This document shows, piece by piece, positions 1 through 8,637 of a DNA stretch of 64,000 nucleotides. The position numbers and the translations under genes were made by a program. Position 1 is the first letter of the stretch. Each line of letters starts with the position of its first letter. Origin of the DNA: Mesorhizobium wenxiniae (GTDB lineage Bacteria > Pseudomonadota > Alphaproteobacteria > Rhizobiales > Rhizobiaceae); contig NZ_NPKH01000023.1 in NCBI RefSeq assembly GCF_002284535.1, positions 465,767 to 529,766 of the forward strand, given 5' to 3'. The notes below the pieces were generated by a model. The model was not told where the DNA came from, did no database searches, and was given only the letters and a program-made list of their open reading frames with translations.

Positions 1-1205
1 ACGAGTTCGTCTTCTGTCCACAGCACCCCGTATGTGTGGAACCCTGCGGTATCCGCGACATAGGCGGTAGAGGACACTTTTGTATGAGTCCCCGTCTCGT
101 TCGAGTGGCCTGTCAAAATGAGCTTGTTCGGATCCTGCCCGACCATCTCGACGACGTCCAGTTCCGGCGGCCAGGAACCGTCCGCCGGGAGAAGCCAGAA
201 GGCAGGCCATACCCCTTGTTTTTCGGGCATGTCGGCCCGAATTTCGAAATAGCCGTAGGTCTGCGCGAACGATTCGTAGGTCGTCAGCAGACCTGACGTG
301 TATTGGTAATTGTTTATGTAGGGCCGGATCGCCTCAGGAGCCCGGGCGGCCGTAATCGTGAGAACACCGTCCTCAACGCTGAACGGATTGACGGAACTTG
401 TCGGGGCGTAGTTGGTATCGATATACCATTGAAGCTCTTTGTTGCTCGTGAGCGAGCTGCCGTTTGCGGCCCCCCACCAGAAATTCGAGTCCCAGGTGCC
501 GCTCGAACCATTCCACAGGTCCAGCGTGTCGAACTCGTCCGAAAAGGTGAGTTCCAGAGCCGACCTGTCCACGGCCAGCTTGAACTGGCTTGCGGTGAAC
601 TCGCCGATGGTCTTGTTGGCGAAGACGAGAAACTCGCTGTCGGACAGATTGAGTCGGACGTTCGCTCCTGACTGCACCATGTTGGCGCGCACCTCCTCGA
701 AGGAGGTGAAGCCGTAGCTCCCGACGCGAACGGTATCCGTTGCACCAAAGTCCAGGATCAGATCACTGCCGTTGCCGGGGTTTACAACGAAAATATCTGC
801 CCCCGATCCGCCCTTCAAAACGTCATCGCCCCGTAAGCCGTCGAGCGTCTGTTGGCCGGAGCCGCCGGTAATGATGTTGTTCAGCTCGTTTCCGATAGCA
901 TAGCGTTTGTCGCCCGTGACCGTCAGGTTCTCGAAATTGGCTGGGAGCTTATAGCTCATCCAGGTCGAGATGGTGTCGACACCCTCGCCGGGCCGCTCGA
1001 CCGCTTTGTTTTTCGGGTCATACAGATAATAGATGTCATCGCCCTTGCCGCCATACATTGTGACGGTGACACTGCCGTCCCCATACATCGAGTCGTTGGA
1101 CGTGCTGCCATAAAGTGTTGGGCCGGAATTCGTCGCCGAATACCACTTTACGGAGGATCCGCTGTAGGGAAGTGGAACGCCCTTGGCGTTCAGTACCGTG
1201 GCCAT
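1..1205 (-). CDS. RTX-type GH16 endoglycanase (ExsH-like), 3' end outside window
   Basis: Translated by hand from the complementary ATG at 1203-1205; the frame stays open to the window edge, so the C-terminus is missing (401 codons seen). Residues about 35-165 hold glycine/aspartate-rich calcium-binding RTX-like repeats (GGKGDD, GGSGAD). Residues about 218 onward are a GH16 jelly roll with the catalytic signature ELDVVE (Glu348, Asp350, Glu353), preceded by WPAFWLLP. There is no N-terminal signal peptide, as expected for type I secretion. This architecture is known from ExsH/PlyA-type enzymes that trim rhizobial EPS outside the cell. An AAAGGAGA ribosome site lies about 10 bases before the start. 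Its place beside the EPS island suggests it processes that polymer; the substrate is inferred. Confidence 0.85.
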   Translation of the reverse strand, partial: MATVLNAKGVPLPYSGSSVKWYSATNSGPTLYGSTSNDSMYGDGSVTVTMYGGKGDDIYYLYDPKNKAVERPGEGVDTISTWMSYKLPANFENLTVTGDKRYAIGNELNNIITGGSGQQTLDGLRGDDVLKGGSGADIFVVNPGNGSDLILDFGATDTVRVGSYGFTSFEEVRANMVQSGANVRLNLSDSEFLVFANKTIGEFTASQFKLAVDRSALELTFSDEFDTLDLWNGSSGTWDSNFWWGAANGSSLTSNKELQWYIDTNYAPTSSVNPFSVEDGVLTITAARAPEAIRPYINNYQYTSGLLTTYESFAQTYGYFEIRADMPEKQGVWPAFWLLPADGSWPPELDVVEMVGQDPNKLILTGHSNETGTHTKVSSTAYVADTAGFHTYGVLWTEDEL

Positions 1206-1441
1206 CCCGGTCTTTTCTCCTTTGTCTCGCCTTGATGGCAGCCCTAACATTTATCGAGGGTAAAAGGAGCCAATATGTTTTGGCCTTTGGCTTAGGAGAG
1301 TTACCAAAGACTTAACACGTCGTGGGACTATTTTGTCGGCCTGAAGCCAGATGAGCTGCTAATAGACCTTGAAAGCCCCCGCATCGGCTCGTGCATCCAC
1401 ATCGGCGGCATGAACAGCAGCGACAGCGGCGTGAGGCCGTG

Positions 1442-1735
1442 ATGCAACCTGCGAGGCTGGGCGTAAAAAACGCGGTCATCGTCCTCGTGTCTGGCGACCG
1501 CGCAGTGGCGTTGCGTTACGTCAAGGGTGAAACGCCGGTGCCGACGGTCGTCGGCAAGGGCCAGGGCCGAGCGGCCGACGAGATGATGGCTCAAGCACGC
1601 AAGGCAGGTATTCCCGTGGTCGAGGATGCGGCCGTCGCCAGCCCACTCTTCGAAAATGCAAATACCGGAGCTTACATCGGTCAGGAGATGTTCTCACCGG
1701 TCGTGCGCCATCTCGTCCGGCTCGGGCTCACTTGA
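1442..1735 (+). CDS. Small FlhB C-terminal-domain-like protein
   Basis: 97 residues. The core (AVALRY, then VPTVVGKGQG, IPVVED and IGQE) matches the cytoplasmic C-terminal domain of FlhB/YscU, the export-switch protein of type III secretion and flagella. The membrane domain is absent and the self-cleavage motif NPTH is not there (the residues before AVALRY are SGDR). Free-standing copies of this domain occur in alphaproteobacteria, where their role is poorly defined. The ATG at 1442 is chosen because homology starts soon after; an upstream in-frame codon at 1391 would add 17 basic residues with no resemblance to the family. No flagellar genes are nearby. It could be a relic of a larger gene. 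Confidence 0.55.
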   Translation: MQPARLGVKNAVIVLVSGDRAVALRYVKGETPVPTVVGKGQGRAADEMMAQARKAGIPVVEDAAVASPLFENANTGAYIGQEMFSPVVRHLVRLGLT

Positions 1736-1796
1736 GGCATGGTCGAACCGACCTTGCCGCGCAATACCTGAGCAGCGCGGCAAGGTCAGCAGCGAC

Positions 1797-3032
1797 CTAT
1801 TTAGCTGAACCCAATAGGACGTCGAGATCGACCGCGTCTGCCATCGCCTTGTATCCCGCGTCGTTGGGATGAAGGTTATCGCCGCAGTCGTATTCGTCGC
1901 GCAGATATCCCGGTTTGGCCGGGTCTTCCATCACCTTGTCGAAGTCGATCACGCCATCGAAGCCGCCACCGGCGCGTATCCATTCGTTCACAGCGACGCG
2001 TATCCTTTCCTTCTCGGGTGTGTAGTAACCCTCGGTGGGAAGTCCTTTGAAGGTGTCGGCGAAGGGGGTCAACGTCGCGCCTACAATGCGTATGCCATGG
2101 GCATGCGCGCGGTCGATGAGCTGTTTGTATCCGCTGATGATGTCTTCGGCGGTCGGTTCCTTGTCGTCCGGCGTGATTGCATTTTCGCCGGGCCAGCCGA
2201 TATCGTTGATGCCCATCATTACGACGACGGTCGAGACTTTGGGATGGCTCAGTATATCAGAATCGAAACGCGCCAGAGCATTGACGCCCATACCGTCGGT
2301 CAACACGCGATTGCCCGAAAAAGCTTCGTTAACCACCGCGACCTTGCGGGCGGTCTCCTGCAATCGCTTGGCGACAAGGTCTGGCCAGCGATTGTTGGCG
2401 TCGGGGGTCGAGCAATTCCCATCCGTGATGGAATCCCCGAAAAACACGATCGCCTGGGATTTCGGCGCGGCGTCAACCCATATATCGCTCAGAAAAAGGC
2501 GTGATTTGAGTGTGCTGTCAGCCTTGAACGTCGCGTCGTTTGTGAAATTTCCCGGGCCAGAGATGTAGGCGGTTTGCACACCATCCCAATGCACCGACGA
2601 CAGCGCCGTCTTCTTCGGGAGGAAGATGCTGACGGATATTTCGGAAAGCGCTTCTGCCGGGAGGGCGACGGGGTCGCTGAGGATCGGGGCTCCCGGCGGA
2701 ACGACCACAGAACTCTTGCCTCCCCAGGTCAGGGGCTTCAGGGTCGCCTGATCGACGTCGCCGTCCTTGCCTGCTATTCCAACGCTGCCGGCACCGATGG
2801 TCAGTGGCTTAGCGCCGAAAGCATTCGATAGGACGACCCGGACGGTATTGCCGCCGACGCTGATGCGGGCAACTTGGCGGACGGTCTGATTCTCCAGCAC
2901 TTCCGGCACTCCGAAAGGCGCAGGAAGATCATCCGACCAGCGCGGAGCAGGTGTGGCAGCCCAAGTGGTGATCCAGGCTTCCTTTTCCGCGCCTTGTGCC
3001 CCGAAACCACCGGTCGCGGAGCCGGCCGCCAC
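1797..3032 (-). CDS. Secreted SGNH/GDSL-family hydrolase
   Basis: About 411 residues from the GTG at 3032. It has block I FFGDSITDG (Ser201), the Asn block GINDIG, and the C-terminal Asp/His pair in NLHPNDAGY. An N-terminal beta-rich domain (WITTWAATPAP onwards) is usual for this secreted esterase/lipase subfamily. The start is uncertain. The chosen GTG gives a clipped signal peptide. The frame upstream is open and would supply the hydrophobic run RQIILISAAVAAG, but it has no ATG; only a CTG at about 3059, behind GGGAGG, could start it. A strong GAGGAGGAG-ATG at about 3140 reads in another frame toward this gene, so a frameshift in the signal region is possible. Substrate unknown. Confidence 0.75.
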   Translation of the reverse strand: MAAGSATGGFGAQGAEKEAWITTWAATPAPRWSDDLPAPFGVPEVLENQTVRQVARISVGGNTVRVVLSNAFGAKPLTIGAGSVGIAGKDGDVDQATLKPLTWGGKSSVVVPPGAPILSDPVALPAEALSEISVSIFLPKKTALSSVHWDGVQTAYISGPGNFTNDATFKADSTLKSRLFLSDIWVDAAPKSQAIVFFGDSITDGNCSTPDANNRWPDLVAKRLQETARKVAVVNEAFSGNRVLTDGMGVNALARFDSDILSHPKVSTVVVMMGINDIGWPGENAITPDDKEPTAEDIISGYKQLIDRAHAHGIRIVGATLTPFADTFKGLPTEGYYTPEKERIRVAVNEWIRAGGGFDGVIDFDKVMEDPAKPGYLRDEYDCGDNLHPNDAGYKAMADAVDLDVLLGSAK

Positions 3033-3399
3033 AGCTGCACTTATCAGGATAATCTGACGCAGACGCCGTTTCCTCCCTGCTGCGGGAGAAAGCGCCGATG
3101 AAACCTAAAATTGAAATACCTGGTGAGCCGCATTTTCATCTCCTCCTCGAGACATGCTGGTACTGCCGCCGCCGCCCCTATTATGACGGGCTGCACAGGG
3201 AATGAAATTGAACTTCCGTTGCGATCTTGGACCAGCGCCAGGGGCAAGATGTCCGACTTGTGCAGAGGGATGCCGCCCGCCTGTTTCGGCGAGCGGCGGA
3301 CTGGAGCAGGCCGTTCGACCGTGACCGCGGTACTATATCAAAGGTCATCGCTGCGTTCGAGTGAAGGCCCCCAGAACCAGACTTGGCGTGCTGAAGGCG
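3033..3399. other. Gap between two minus-strand genes
   Basis: The left end probably contains the true signal-peptide start of the SGNH hydrolase (see that entry). Beyond the GAGGAGGAG ribosome-site-like stretch near 3145 I see no convincing gene, repeat or RNA. Confidence 0.4.
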
Positions 3400-3693
3400 T
3401 CAGCTATGCCCCAAAAGTGCACGCGCCAACTCTTGCCATTCCTCATCAAGCGTCAAGGTCGACGGCGCGGCGTCGCAGCGACGATACCAATATTCCGCAT
3501 TCGATTGATCGCCTTCCTTGCGATGGAGGTAGGCATGCACGCGCATACCCGCCGTATCGTCGCGCACCTGCGCGCGCTCGTGCGCCTTATCCCAATCGCC
3601 CTTTGCATCCCACCACAGCGCCTGCAGGGCGGGGCTCAAGCCGGCGGGCGGCCGTGATTTCGCAATCGAATCTCTGAAAGCTTGCAGATCCAT
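3400..3693 (-). CDS. Conserved hypothetical protein (97 aa)
   Basis: Starts at ATG 3691-3693 (MDLQAFRDSIAKSRPPAGLS). It is soluble, rich in Trp and charged residues (WWDAKGDWDKAHERAQ, HAYLHRKEGD, AEYWYRRC) and helical in character. It resembles short proteins common in Rhizobiales that have no assigned function. Forty upstream codons are open but look non-coding, so the internal ATG is preferred. No domain was recognised. Confidence 0.6.
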   Translation of the reverse strand: MDLQAFRDSIAKSRPPAGLSPALQALWWDAKGDWDKAHERAQVRDDTAGMRVHAYLHRKEGDQSNAEYWYRRCDAAPSTLTLDEEWQELARALLGHS

Positions 3694-3857
3694 TTTCCAC
3701 CGACGTGATATACATGGGTGGCCGATAATAATCCCGGATTCCCCAACAGCAAAGTCGCATCGCGCACAGCAAAAATGGCGGTGCTCTCTGCGTGCCATTG
3801 GCAAGACTCCCAACTATCAACTGATCGTTATCTCTGTACCGACATGGTGATGAGGAG

Positions 3858-4141
3858 ATGGTAGCGTGGAACCAGGCTCAAACCTCGGACATGATCTTCA
3901 CCCAACCTGTGATCCACGAGTTTGGCAATATCTCCGTGCCGACAACGCTGATCATCGGGGGCAAGGACCGTACAGCCCCGGCGGCAATCGCGCCAGCGCC
4001 GAGGTCGCGAAGACCCTCGGCCACGTCCACTCGGACGCGCCGCAGCCGCGGCCATTCCGAGCGCGACGCTCGTAGAATTCCCAGAGCTTGGCCATTCGCC
4101 CCCAGCGAGTTCCACTCAGCACTCCTGGAAGCGATAAAGTA
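3858..4141 (+). pseudogene. 3' remnant of an alpha/beta-hydrolase gene
   Basis: Three frames together recover the end of an alpha/beta hydrolase. The first gives DMIFTQPVIHEFG, VPTTLIIGGKDRTAP; the second continues with ASAEVAKTLG; the third gives IPSATLVEFPELGHSP, which contains the expected catalytic His in ELGHSP. It then returns to the first frame for EFHSALLEAIK and a TAG stop. At least two frameshifts and loss of the N-terminal two thirds mean it is dead. Its last 12 codons are part of the 98-bp direct repeat whose second copy is at 36154-36251. Confidence 0.7.
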
Positions 4142-4202
4142 GCGGCCTCCGGACTTTAGCTGGATATTTAGGAACTCCGATTGTGTAGGTGAGTGAGGAA
4201 CC
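4105..4202 (+). repeat. 98-bp direct repeat, left copy (EPS-island border)
   Basis: Matches 36154-36251 in the same orientation with two mismatches by eye (T/C near 4161 and G/A near 4195). It covers the last codons of the hydrolase remnant plus about 60 bp of downstream sequence. Outside these limits the two loci diverge abruptly. The copies enclose about 32 kb that contains the EPS genes. Confidence 0.85.
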
Positions 4203-4377
4203 GCCCGTCCCACGGCAGTGAGCGGTGTCTCGTTACCTACGAAGGCGACGTGTCGGTGCGGCGAGACGACGCCGACGTAAGGACTTTACCGAGCGATCCG
4301 AGCACGACCGGCACCACTTCCGGTTCATTAACTTCCCGGAGAATGGCGTGGAGATGCCCGAGCACACAGGAAAGGCA

Positions 4378-5100
4378 TCATTGAACGGTCAAACGCGAGT
4401 AGCCAAGAGCAACAGACTCTAATGCGGTGCGATTGAGAATTGTCAGCGAGCCGTGGTCGTATTGGGTCAGATACCGCCGTTCCCATTCTCTCAGGCAACG
4501 ATTCACTTTCGCTCGAGACGCCGGGATCATTGCCGCGAGGTCGGTCTGCGAAATATGGATTCTCTGAGCTCCATTCACGGTAGCCGTACTGTGCGGGGTC
4601 TCAGTCAATCGCAAGAGCGTGCTCGCCAATCGAATGGATAGGGCATTGGACGCACTGTGGATCACTCGCTCTTGCGCGTCGTGCGTAGCTTGGCATAAGT
4701 ACGGGATCACCTTCAGTGCGAGATCTGGGTGCTTGTCGAAGACACTAGCCATGAAAGCTGCTTCGATTTGGAGCAAGTCGCTTTCCACGATTGACGCAGC
4801 GTTCATGTTACTGTGTCGCGCGATGAACAATCTAGTCAAGTCGAAAGTGTCACCGGGACCGAGATCGGAAAAGATGAATTCTCGGCCGTCTGAGAGGGGA
4901 ACACTAAGACGAACTTTTCCGTGAATTATGTAGTAAATATAACGCGGGATGTCTCCAAGGTGAGTTAAGACTTTATTCTTTGGAACCCTCCGTATAATGG
5001 CTGCTTTCGCCATTTCACTAAGAGTATCTTGCCCAAATTGCCGAAATAAGCGTATTTTGTTCAGTTGTTTGACTCGAACCTCAGCGCCATTCTCTGCCAT
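4378..5100 (-). CDS. Crp/Fnr-family transcriptional regulator
   Basis: 240 residues. An N-terminal cyclic-nucleotide-binding-type beta roll (about 15-125, with GKVRLSVPLSDGREFIFSDLGPGD) is followed by a long dimer helix and a C-terminal Crp winged helix-turn-helix (ISQTDLAAMIPASRAKVNRCLREW). No Fnr-type N-terminal cysteine cluster is present. The start is the ATG at 5098-5100, behind GGGAGAGGAG. It is transcribed away from the sugar-transferase gene, and the region between them is the first of four repeated upstream regions in the island. This makes it the obvious local candidate to control the EPS genes, by inference only. The effector is unknown. Confidence 0.85.
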   Translation of the reverse strand: MAENGAEVRVKQLNKIRLFRQFGQDTLSEMAKAAIIRRVPKNKVLTHLGDIPRYIYYIIHGKVRLSVPLSDGREFIFSDLGPGDTFDLTRLFIARHSNMNAASIVESDLLQIEAAFMASVFDKHPDLALKVIPYLCQATHDAQERVIHSASNALSIRLASTLLRLTETPHSTATVNGAQRIHISQTDLAAMIPASRAKVNRCLREWERRYLTQYDHGSLTILNRTALESVALGYSRLTVQ

Positions 5101-5336
5101 GGCTCCTCTCCCTGATAGGGTAAGCGCCCCGGCCCCCTAAAGCGTTGCCTTGACCACCTCTTTGAACGAGTCCGACCTCCAATCCGTTCTCGCTCAGACA
5201 CGTTAAGGCACAAATATTAGCACGTTAGGATACGATAAAATAGCGACTCGTCTGTGCCCGGGGTAACAGCGGCATGTCTCTGAGACATTTAAATCAAATC
5301 TAACCGACTGGAAGCCGTTGGGATAACCCCCTCCTT
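5101..5336. promoter_or_regulatory. Repeated EPS upstream region, copy a (divergent)
   Basis: Shares blocks in order with 14278-14440, 16146-16325 and 17620-17800: CCTGA-GGG-AAGCGCCC, GCGTTGCCTTGA, TTTGAACGAGTC, CTGTGCCCGGGGTAACAGCG and, in copies a and d, a CTCTGAGA palindrome followed by TTTAAATC and GACTGGAAGCCGTTGG. Each copy lies directly upstream of a minus-strand gene; here also upstream of the plus-strand sugar transferase. It probably carries divergent promoters and regulator sites; exact -35/-10 boxes could not be assigned. Confidence 0.6.
5273..5287. promoter_or_regulatory. 15-bp palindrome, operator candidate
   Basis: ATGTCTC-T-GAGACAT is a perfect inverted repeat with 7-base arms, about 115 bp before the sugar-transferase start. 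The matching place in copy d (near 17733) keeps TTCTC-T-GAGAA, a 5-base-arm version, while copies b and c are degenerate. It is of a size used by Crp/Fnr-type dimers, and such a regulator is encoded next door. Confidence 0.45.
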
Positions 5337-5402
5337 ATGGGATGGCGTGTGCCATGCGCCAGGAAGGAGAAGGGATCAACAGGATTCGGGGGGTTCGTCT
5401 CT

Positions 5403-6854
5403 ATGCGGCATGCACCAACCGAGGCGTCTCGTGCGCTCTGGAATCGAAGGGTAGAGCCGCTACGGCTTCCTGTGGGAGCAGTTTGCGTGTTTCTCGCAAC
5501 TGCTGATTTCCTCCTTGGACAGACAATACTTCTTGCGTCAATTGAGCTCTACCATAGGGCCTTCGGCGTGAGGCCGCCAGATATCTGGGATTCGATCTGC
5601 CTAAGTGTTACCGCCGGTCTGTTGCTGGTCGCATTCATGACCGCCAGGGGTGCCTACACGGTTAGTGGCATCCTGGACGATCACTGCAGGATCAAAACAC
5701 TCATCAGCGGCTGGCTGTTTGTTTTCTTTTCAATTCTCTGGCTCGCCTTTCTCACGAAGACGACGTCGACGTTCTCGCGCGGCTCCTTGACGCTGGCGTT
5801 TGCGGTCGGATTCCCAACCTTGCTGCCTGCCCACGCGGTTCTAGCGCGTGGGCTGAAACGGCTTCTGGCTGCTGAGAAACTCGTGTTGCGCACAGTTTAT
5901 CTGTTTTACTCTGGCGTTCCTGGAAAGGAACAGGGGATAATCAGCAAGCTTAGGCAACAGGGCATCGCGGTTTGTGGTGTTTCGAACATCGAGAACGATG
6001 ATGGCACGATCGCAGCACGATCGGTGCATGCCGCCGCCGCAGCTGCACAGGCTGCGTTCCGTAATGGCTCGTATGGGGCAGTTTATCTCTTTTGCTCTTG
6101 GGACCAGCGGAAGTTGATCGACCGCATTCTGGAGGAAATGTCCCGCCTCCCGCTGCCGATCTATCTTTTCGCCGACGCCTACATAGATAGAATTCTGGCT
6201 GGAAGCCCGCTGCACACCGGCTGGCAGCGAGCCTTCGAAGTCCAGCGTATCCCGTTGAGGCCTGCCGAACGCCTGCTCAAGCGGTTGTTCGACATTGCTG
6301 TTGCATCCCTGCTACTGCTGTTCCTATGTCCGTTGATGGCGTTGGTCGCATGTGCCATAGCGCTTGAGAACGGTCGCCCTGTGCTGTTCCGGCAGACGCG
6401 ACGAGGTTTTGGTGGTAAGCCGTTCAATATTTACAAATTCCGATCGATGACGGTGCAGGAGAACGGTACACAAATTCGCCAGGCTCAGCGTAATGATGCG
6501 CGGGTTACCCGACTTGGCCGAATATTGCGCCGGTCAAACATCGACGAGCTGCCGCAATTATTCAACGTGCTTCGGGGAGAGATGTCCCTGGTTGGACCCC
6601 GACCTCACGCCATCGCTCATGACGATACCTATAGTGTGATCATTGCGAGCTATGCTTATCGTCATCATGTAAAACCCGGTTTGACAGGCTGGGCTCAGAT
6701 CAATGGCTTTCGAGGGGAAACGAAGGAACTCTGGAGGATGGAAAAACGCGTTGAGCACGACCTCTGGTATATAAAATCCTGGAGCATGCTTCTCGACATT
6801 AAGATAATTTGGAAAACCGCACTACTGGTCTTTTCGGATCGTAATGTCTACTGA
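5403..6854 (+). CDS. Polyprenyl-phosphate sugar-1-phosphate transferase starting EPS repeat-unit assembly
   Basis: 483 residues from the ATG at 5403; an upstream in-frame ATG at 5337 also exists. Several N-terminal membrane segments are followed by a central nucleotide-fold region. The C-terminal bacterial sugar transferase domain has a hydrophobic segment (FDIAVASLLLLFLCPLMAL), KPFNIYKFRSM, the catalytic NIDELPQL dyad, LVGPRPH and KPGLTGWAQI. This full-length WbaP/EpsL type transfers a hexose-1-phosphate to undecaprenyl phosphate in the inner membrane. The later start is preferred because the leader between the two ATGs is part of a repeated upstream region and is poorly conserved in its other copy near 17830, while sequence around ATG 5403 is well conserved there. 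Neither start has a strong ribosome site. Confidence 0.88.
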   Translation: MRHAPTEASRALWNRRVEPLRLPVGAVCVFLATADFLLGQTILLASIELYHRAFGVRPPDIWDSICLSVTAGLLLVAFMTARGAYTVSGILDDHCRIKTLISGWLFVFFSILWLAFLTKTTSTFSRGSLTLAFAVGFPTLLPAHAVLARGLKRLLAAEKLVLRTVYLFYSGVPGKEQGIISKLRQQGIAVCGVSNIENDDGTIAARSVHAAAAAAQAAFRNGSYGAVYLFCSWDQRKLIDRILEEMSRLPLPIYLFADAYIDRILAGSPLHTGWQRAFEVQRIPLRPAERLLKRLFDIAVASLLLLFLCPLMALVACAIALENGRPVLFRQTRRGFGGKPFNIYKFRSMTVQENGTQIRQAQRNDARVTRLGRILRRSNIDELPQLFNVLRGEMSLVGPRPHAIAHDDTYSVIIASYAYRHHVKPGLTGWAQINGFRGETKELWRMEKRVEHDLWYIKSWSMLLDIKIIWKTALLVFSDRNVY

Positions 6855-7224
6855 TGTATATAGCAGCTTCTCAGGGAAGCTAACTGATGTAAGTAGTCCA
6901 TCCTCTGACCGATTGAACGGCTGCTTCGGGCGATCCCGCCGCCTGCGAGTACATCGAGCCTCATAATCGGGTTCGCGCCGGTTCAGTCGCCGGACAGTGC
7001 CGTGTCTCGCAGGCTAAATTTAGCTCAATTCGAAAATCAACATGCGAAAATCAACGCGACGCGGGGAGATGGTCGGAGCAACGCATGACGGAACCTCAGC
7101 AAAAAGCCGGGGCAGTCGGGTCTTGCCATTTAACGGTTCAGGACGGGCCACGGGCTCATTGCGGCGAACGGAAAGCAGGCTTGCTGGCGGCGCAGCCGCC
7201 CTCAACAAGAGAAGCTATGCAGTC
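6855..7224. other. Gap between convergent genes
   Basis: A small stem-loop (AGCTTC-N5-GAAGCT, 6865-6881) just after the sugar-transferase stop could be a weak terminator but has no T-run. A direct repeat GCGAAAATCAAC occurs twice near 7040. No gene is recognised. Confidence 0.35.
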
Positions 7225-8376
7225 CTACCAGCTTCCGCTCGAAGCATTCCGGCTCTTGATTTCCTCTAGAATGTTGGTTGCGCGTGCGGTGCGGCTGTAC
7301 CTGGCCAGAAAGTCTGCCTTCGCCTGCTGACCAATCTGATCCCGAAGCGCCTTGTTTGCGCGCAGGCGCTGAAGAGCTTTGACCCAGTCGGACGGGTTGT
7401 CTGGCGACACCAGAATGCTGTTGACGCTATCCCTCAATACTTCTCGTATAACTGACAGGTCGGAGGACACTATGGGTTTGCCATGCGCCATATATTCGAA
7501 GAGCTTGAGCGGCGACATTCCCTCAGCGATATTTCGACCGCCGCCCTGGCCCTCTACATCTCTAAGATAGGGCGCGAGTACAACGTCCATTTCGGCCAAG
7601 TAGGCACATGTCGCGGCGTGAGGAACGTAACCGTGAAATACTGTGTTCGGGCATTTGGCCAGCTTCGATGTCCAATACTCTATATCACCTGGTGTTCCCC
7701 CGACGATGTGAAATGTCGCCCAGCCGCATCGAGGCGCAATAGCGCTTATTATCTCCATGCCTTTTCCCTTATACAGATGTCCGACATAACCAACCTTGAA
7801 CGTGCCGCTGAGGCTGCATGGCTCGACATTCGGCGGAACAGGATCCGCGCCATTGGGCGCGATCAGAAATTTTCCCGCATGTTGAGGAAAGAGGCGGATG
7901 CTGTCGTCCCGCAGACGTTGCGACGTGACGACCAGCATACGGAATGTCTCTAGGCCTATCAGTTTCGCAAGGCGCTGACGCTGACGTCTGCTCAAACTGC
8001 CAATCGGGTCGTGAAGCTCAAAAACAGTCGTGAACCCGAAAAGTCCGGCGGAAACAAGCGCTACAGTAGCCGAGCGTGTAAAGACGACATGCGGCCGCAG
8101 CCAGACCGCAGCAAGAAGCGCCAACACAGCAAAAAAAAGCTCCCGGCCGGGCACAGGCCAAAAGGGTACAGGGAGAACGCGGAATGGGAACTCGGTACCG
8201 AATCCGTATTCGCGCGCGATCTTCTCATAATGATCCCGTGCATTCATGGAGGCGCGTGGAAGCGCTAGTACAACCTCCGCTCCGGCAACCCAAAATGCAT
8301 GGCACATTTTTGCGACTTGAACCGCATTGGCGGCCGGCGCCGGGACGTGCGCAGAATGTATATAGAGAAGCCGCAT
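7225..8376 (-). CDS. Glycosyltransferase family 4 (GT-B fold)
   Basis: 383 residues from the ATG at 8374-8376 (MRLLYIHSAHVPAPAANAVQ); the TTG two codons upstream is unlikely. The N-terminal Rossmann half is followed by the donor half: FKVGYVGHLYKGKGMEII, VLAPYLRDVEGQGGG and SPLKLFEYMAHGKPIVSSDL, which is the nucleotide-sugar binding E-x7-E region of GT4. No membrane anchor is seen; it should act at the cytoplasmic face. It is last in the run of minus-strand genes from the pyrrole-type acylation operon and may be cotranscribed with it. Donor and acceptor sugars cannot be read from sequence. Confidence 0.85.
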   Translation of the reverse strand: MRLLYIHSAHVPAPAANAVQVAKMCHAFWVAGAEVVLALPRASMNARDHYEKIAREYGFGTEFPFRVLPVPFWPVPGRELFFAVLALLAAVWLRPHVVFTRSATVALVSAGLFGFTTVFELHDPIGSLSRRQRQRLAKLIGLETFRMLVVTSQRLRDDSIRLFPQHAGKFLIAPNGADPVPPNVEPCSLSGTFKVGYVGHLYKGKGMEIISAIAPRCGWATFHIVGGTPGDIEYWTSKLAKCPNTVFHGYVPHAATCAYLAEMDVVLAPYLRDVEGQGGGRNIAEGMSPLKLFEYMAHGKPIVSSDLSVIREVLRDSVNSILVSPDNPSDWVKALQRLRANKALRDQIGQQAKADFLARYSRTARATNILEEIKSRNASSGSW

Positions 8377-8385
8377 CCACAAAGC

Positions 8386-8598
8386 CTATATTTCACGCGT
8401 CGCGGCTGGTCTGGTTCTTCGCCTCTGAGCCGCAAGTTCGGAGATCATGGGCTGGGCAGACGCACCCAAGTCGAACGACAAAAGCGCTCTCCGCCCCGGT
8501 GCCTCGATGGGTTGCGATAGTACCACTTCTCCGGTTGCCTCACCAAAATCGAGCGTCGCCCTTTTTTCGCGAACTGAGGGCAGGCCCAGCGACAGCAC
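8386..8598 (-). CDS. Small unrecognised ORF in the acylation operon
   Basis: 70 codons from a GTG at 8596-8598, lying between the dehydrogenase stop (8638) and the GT4 start (8376), same strand, with tight spacing. The product (GLPSVREKRATLDFGEATGE, then SQPIEAPGRRALLSFDLG) has ordinary composition but no recognised domain. The frame is open a further 12 codons upstream to a TGA. It could be a real small gene or the tail of a degraded one. Confidence 0.3.
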   Translation of the reverse strand: MLSLGLPSVREKRATLDFGEATGEVVLSQPIEAPGRRALLSFDLGASAQPMISELAAQRRRTRPAATREI

Positions 8599-8637
8599 AC
8601 GCCGCCCTTCACGGACAGATTCTGACCACAGCCGTCA

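Noticed and set aside
3111..3677. 188-codon plus-strand open frame
   Set aside because: Overlaps the better supported small minus-strand gene; Arg/Pro/Ser-rich composition typical of shadow frames.
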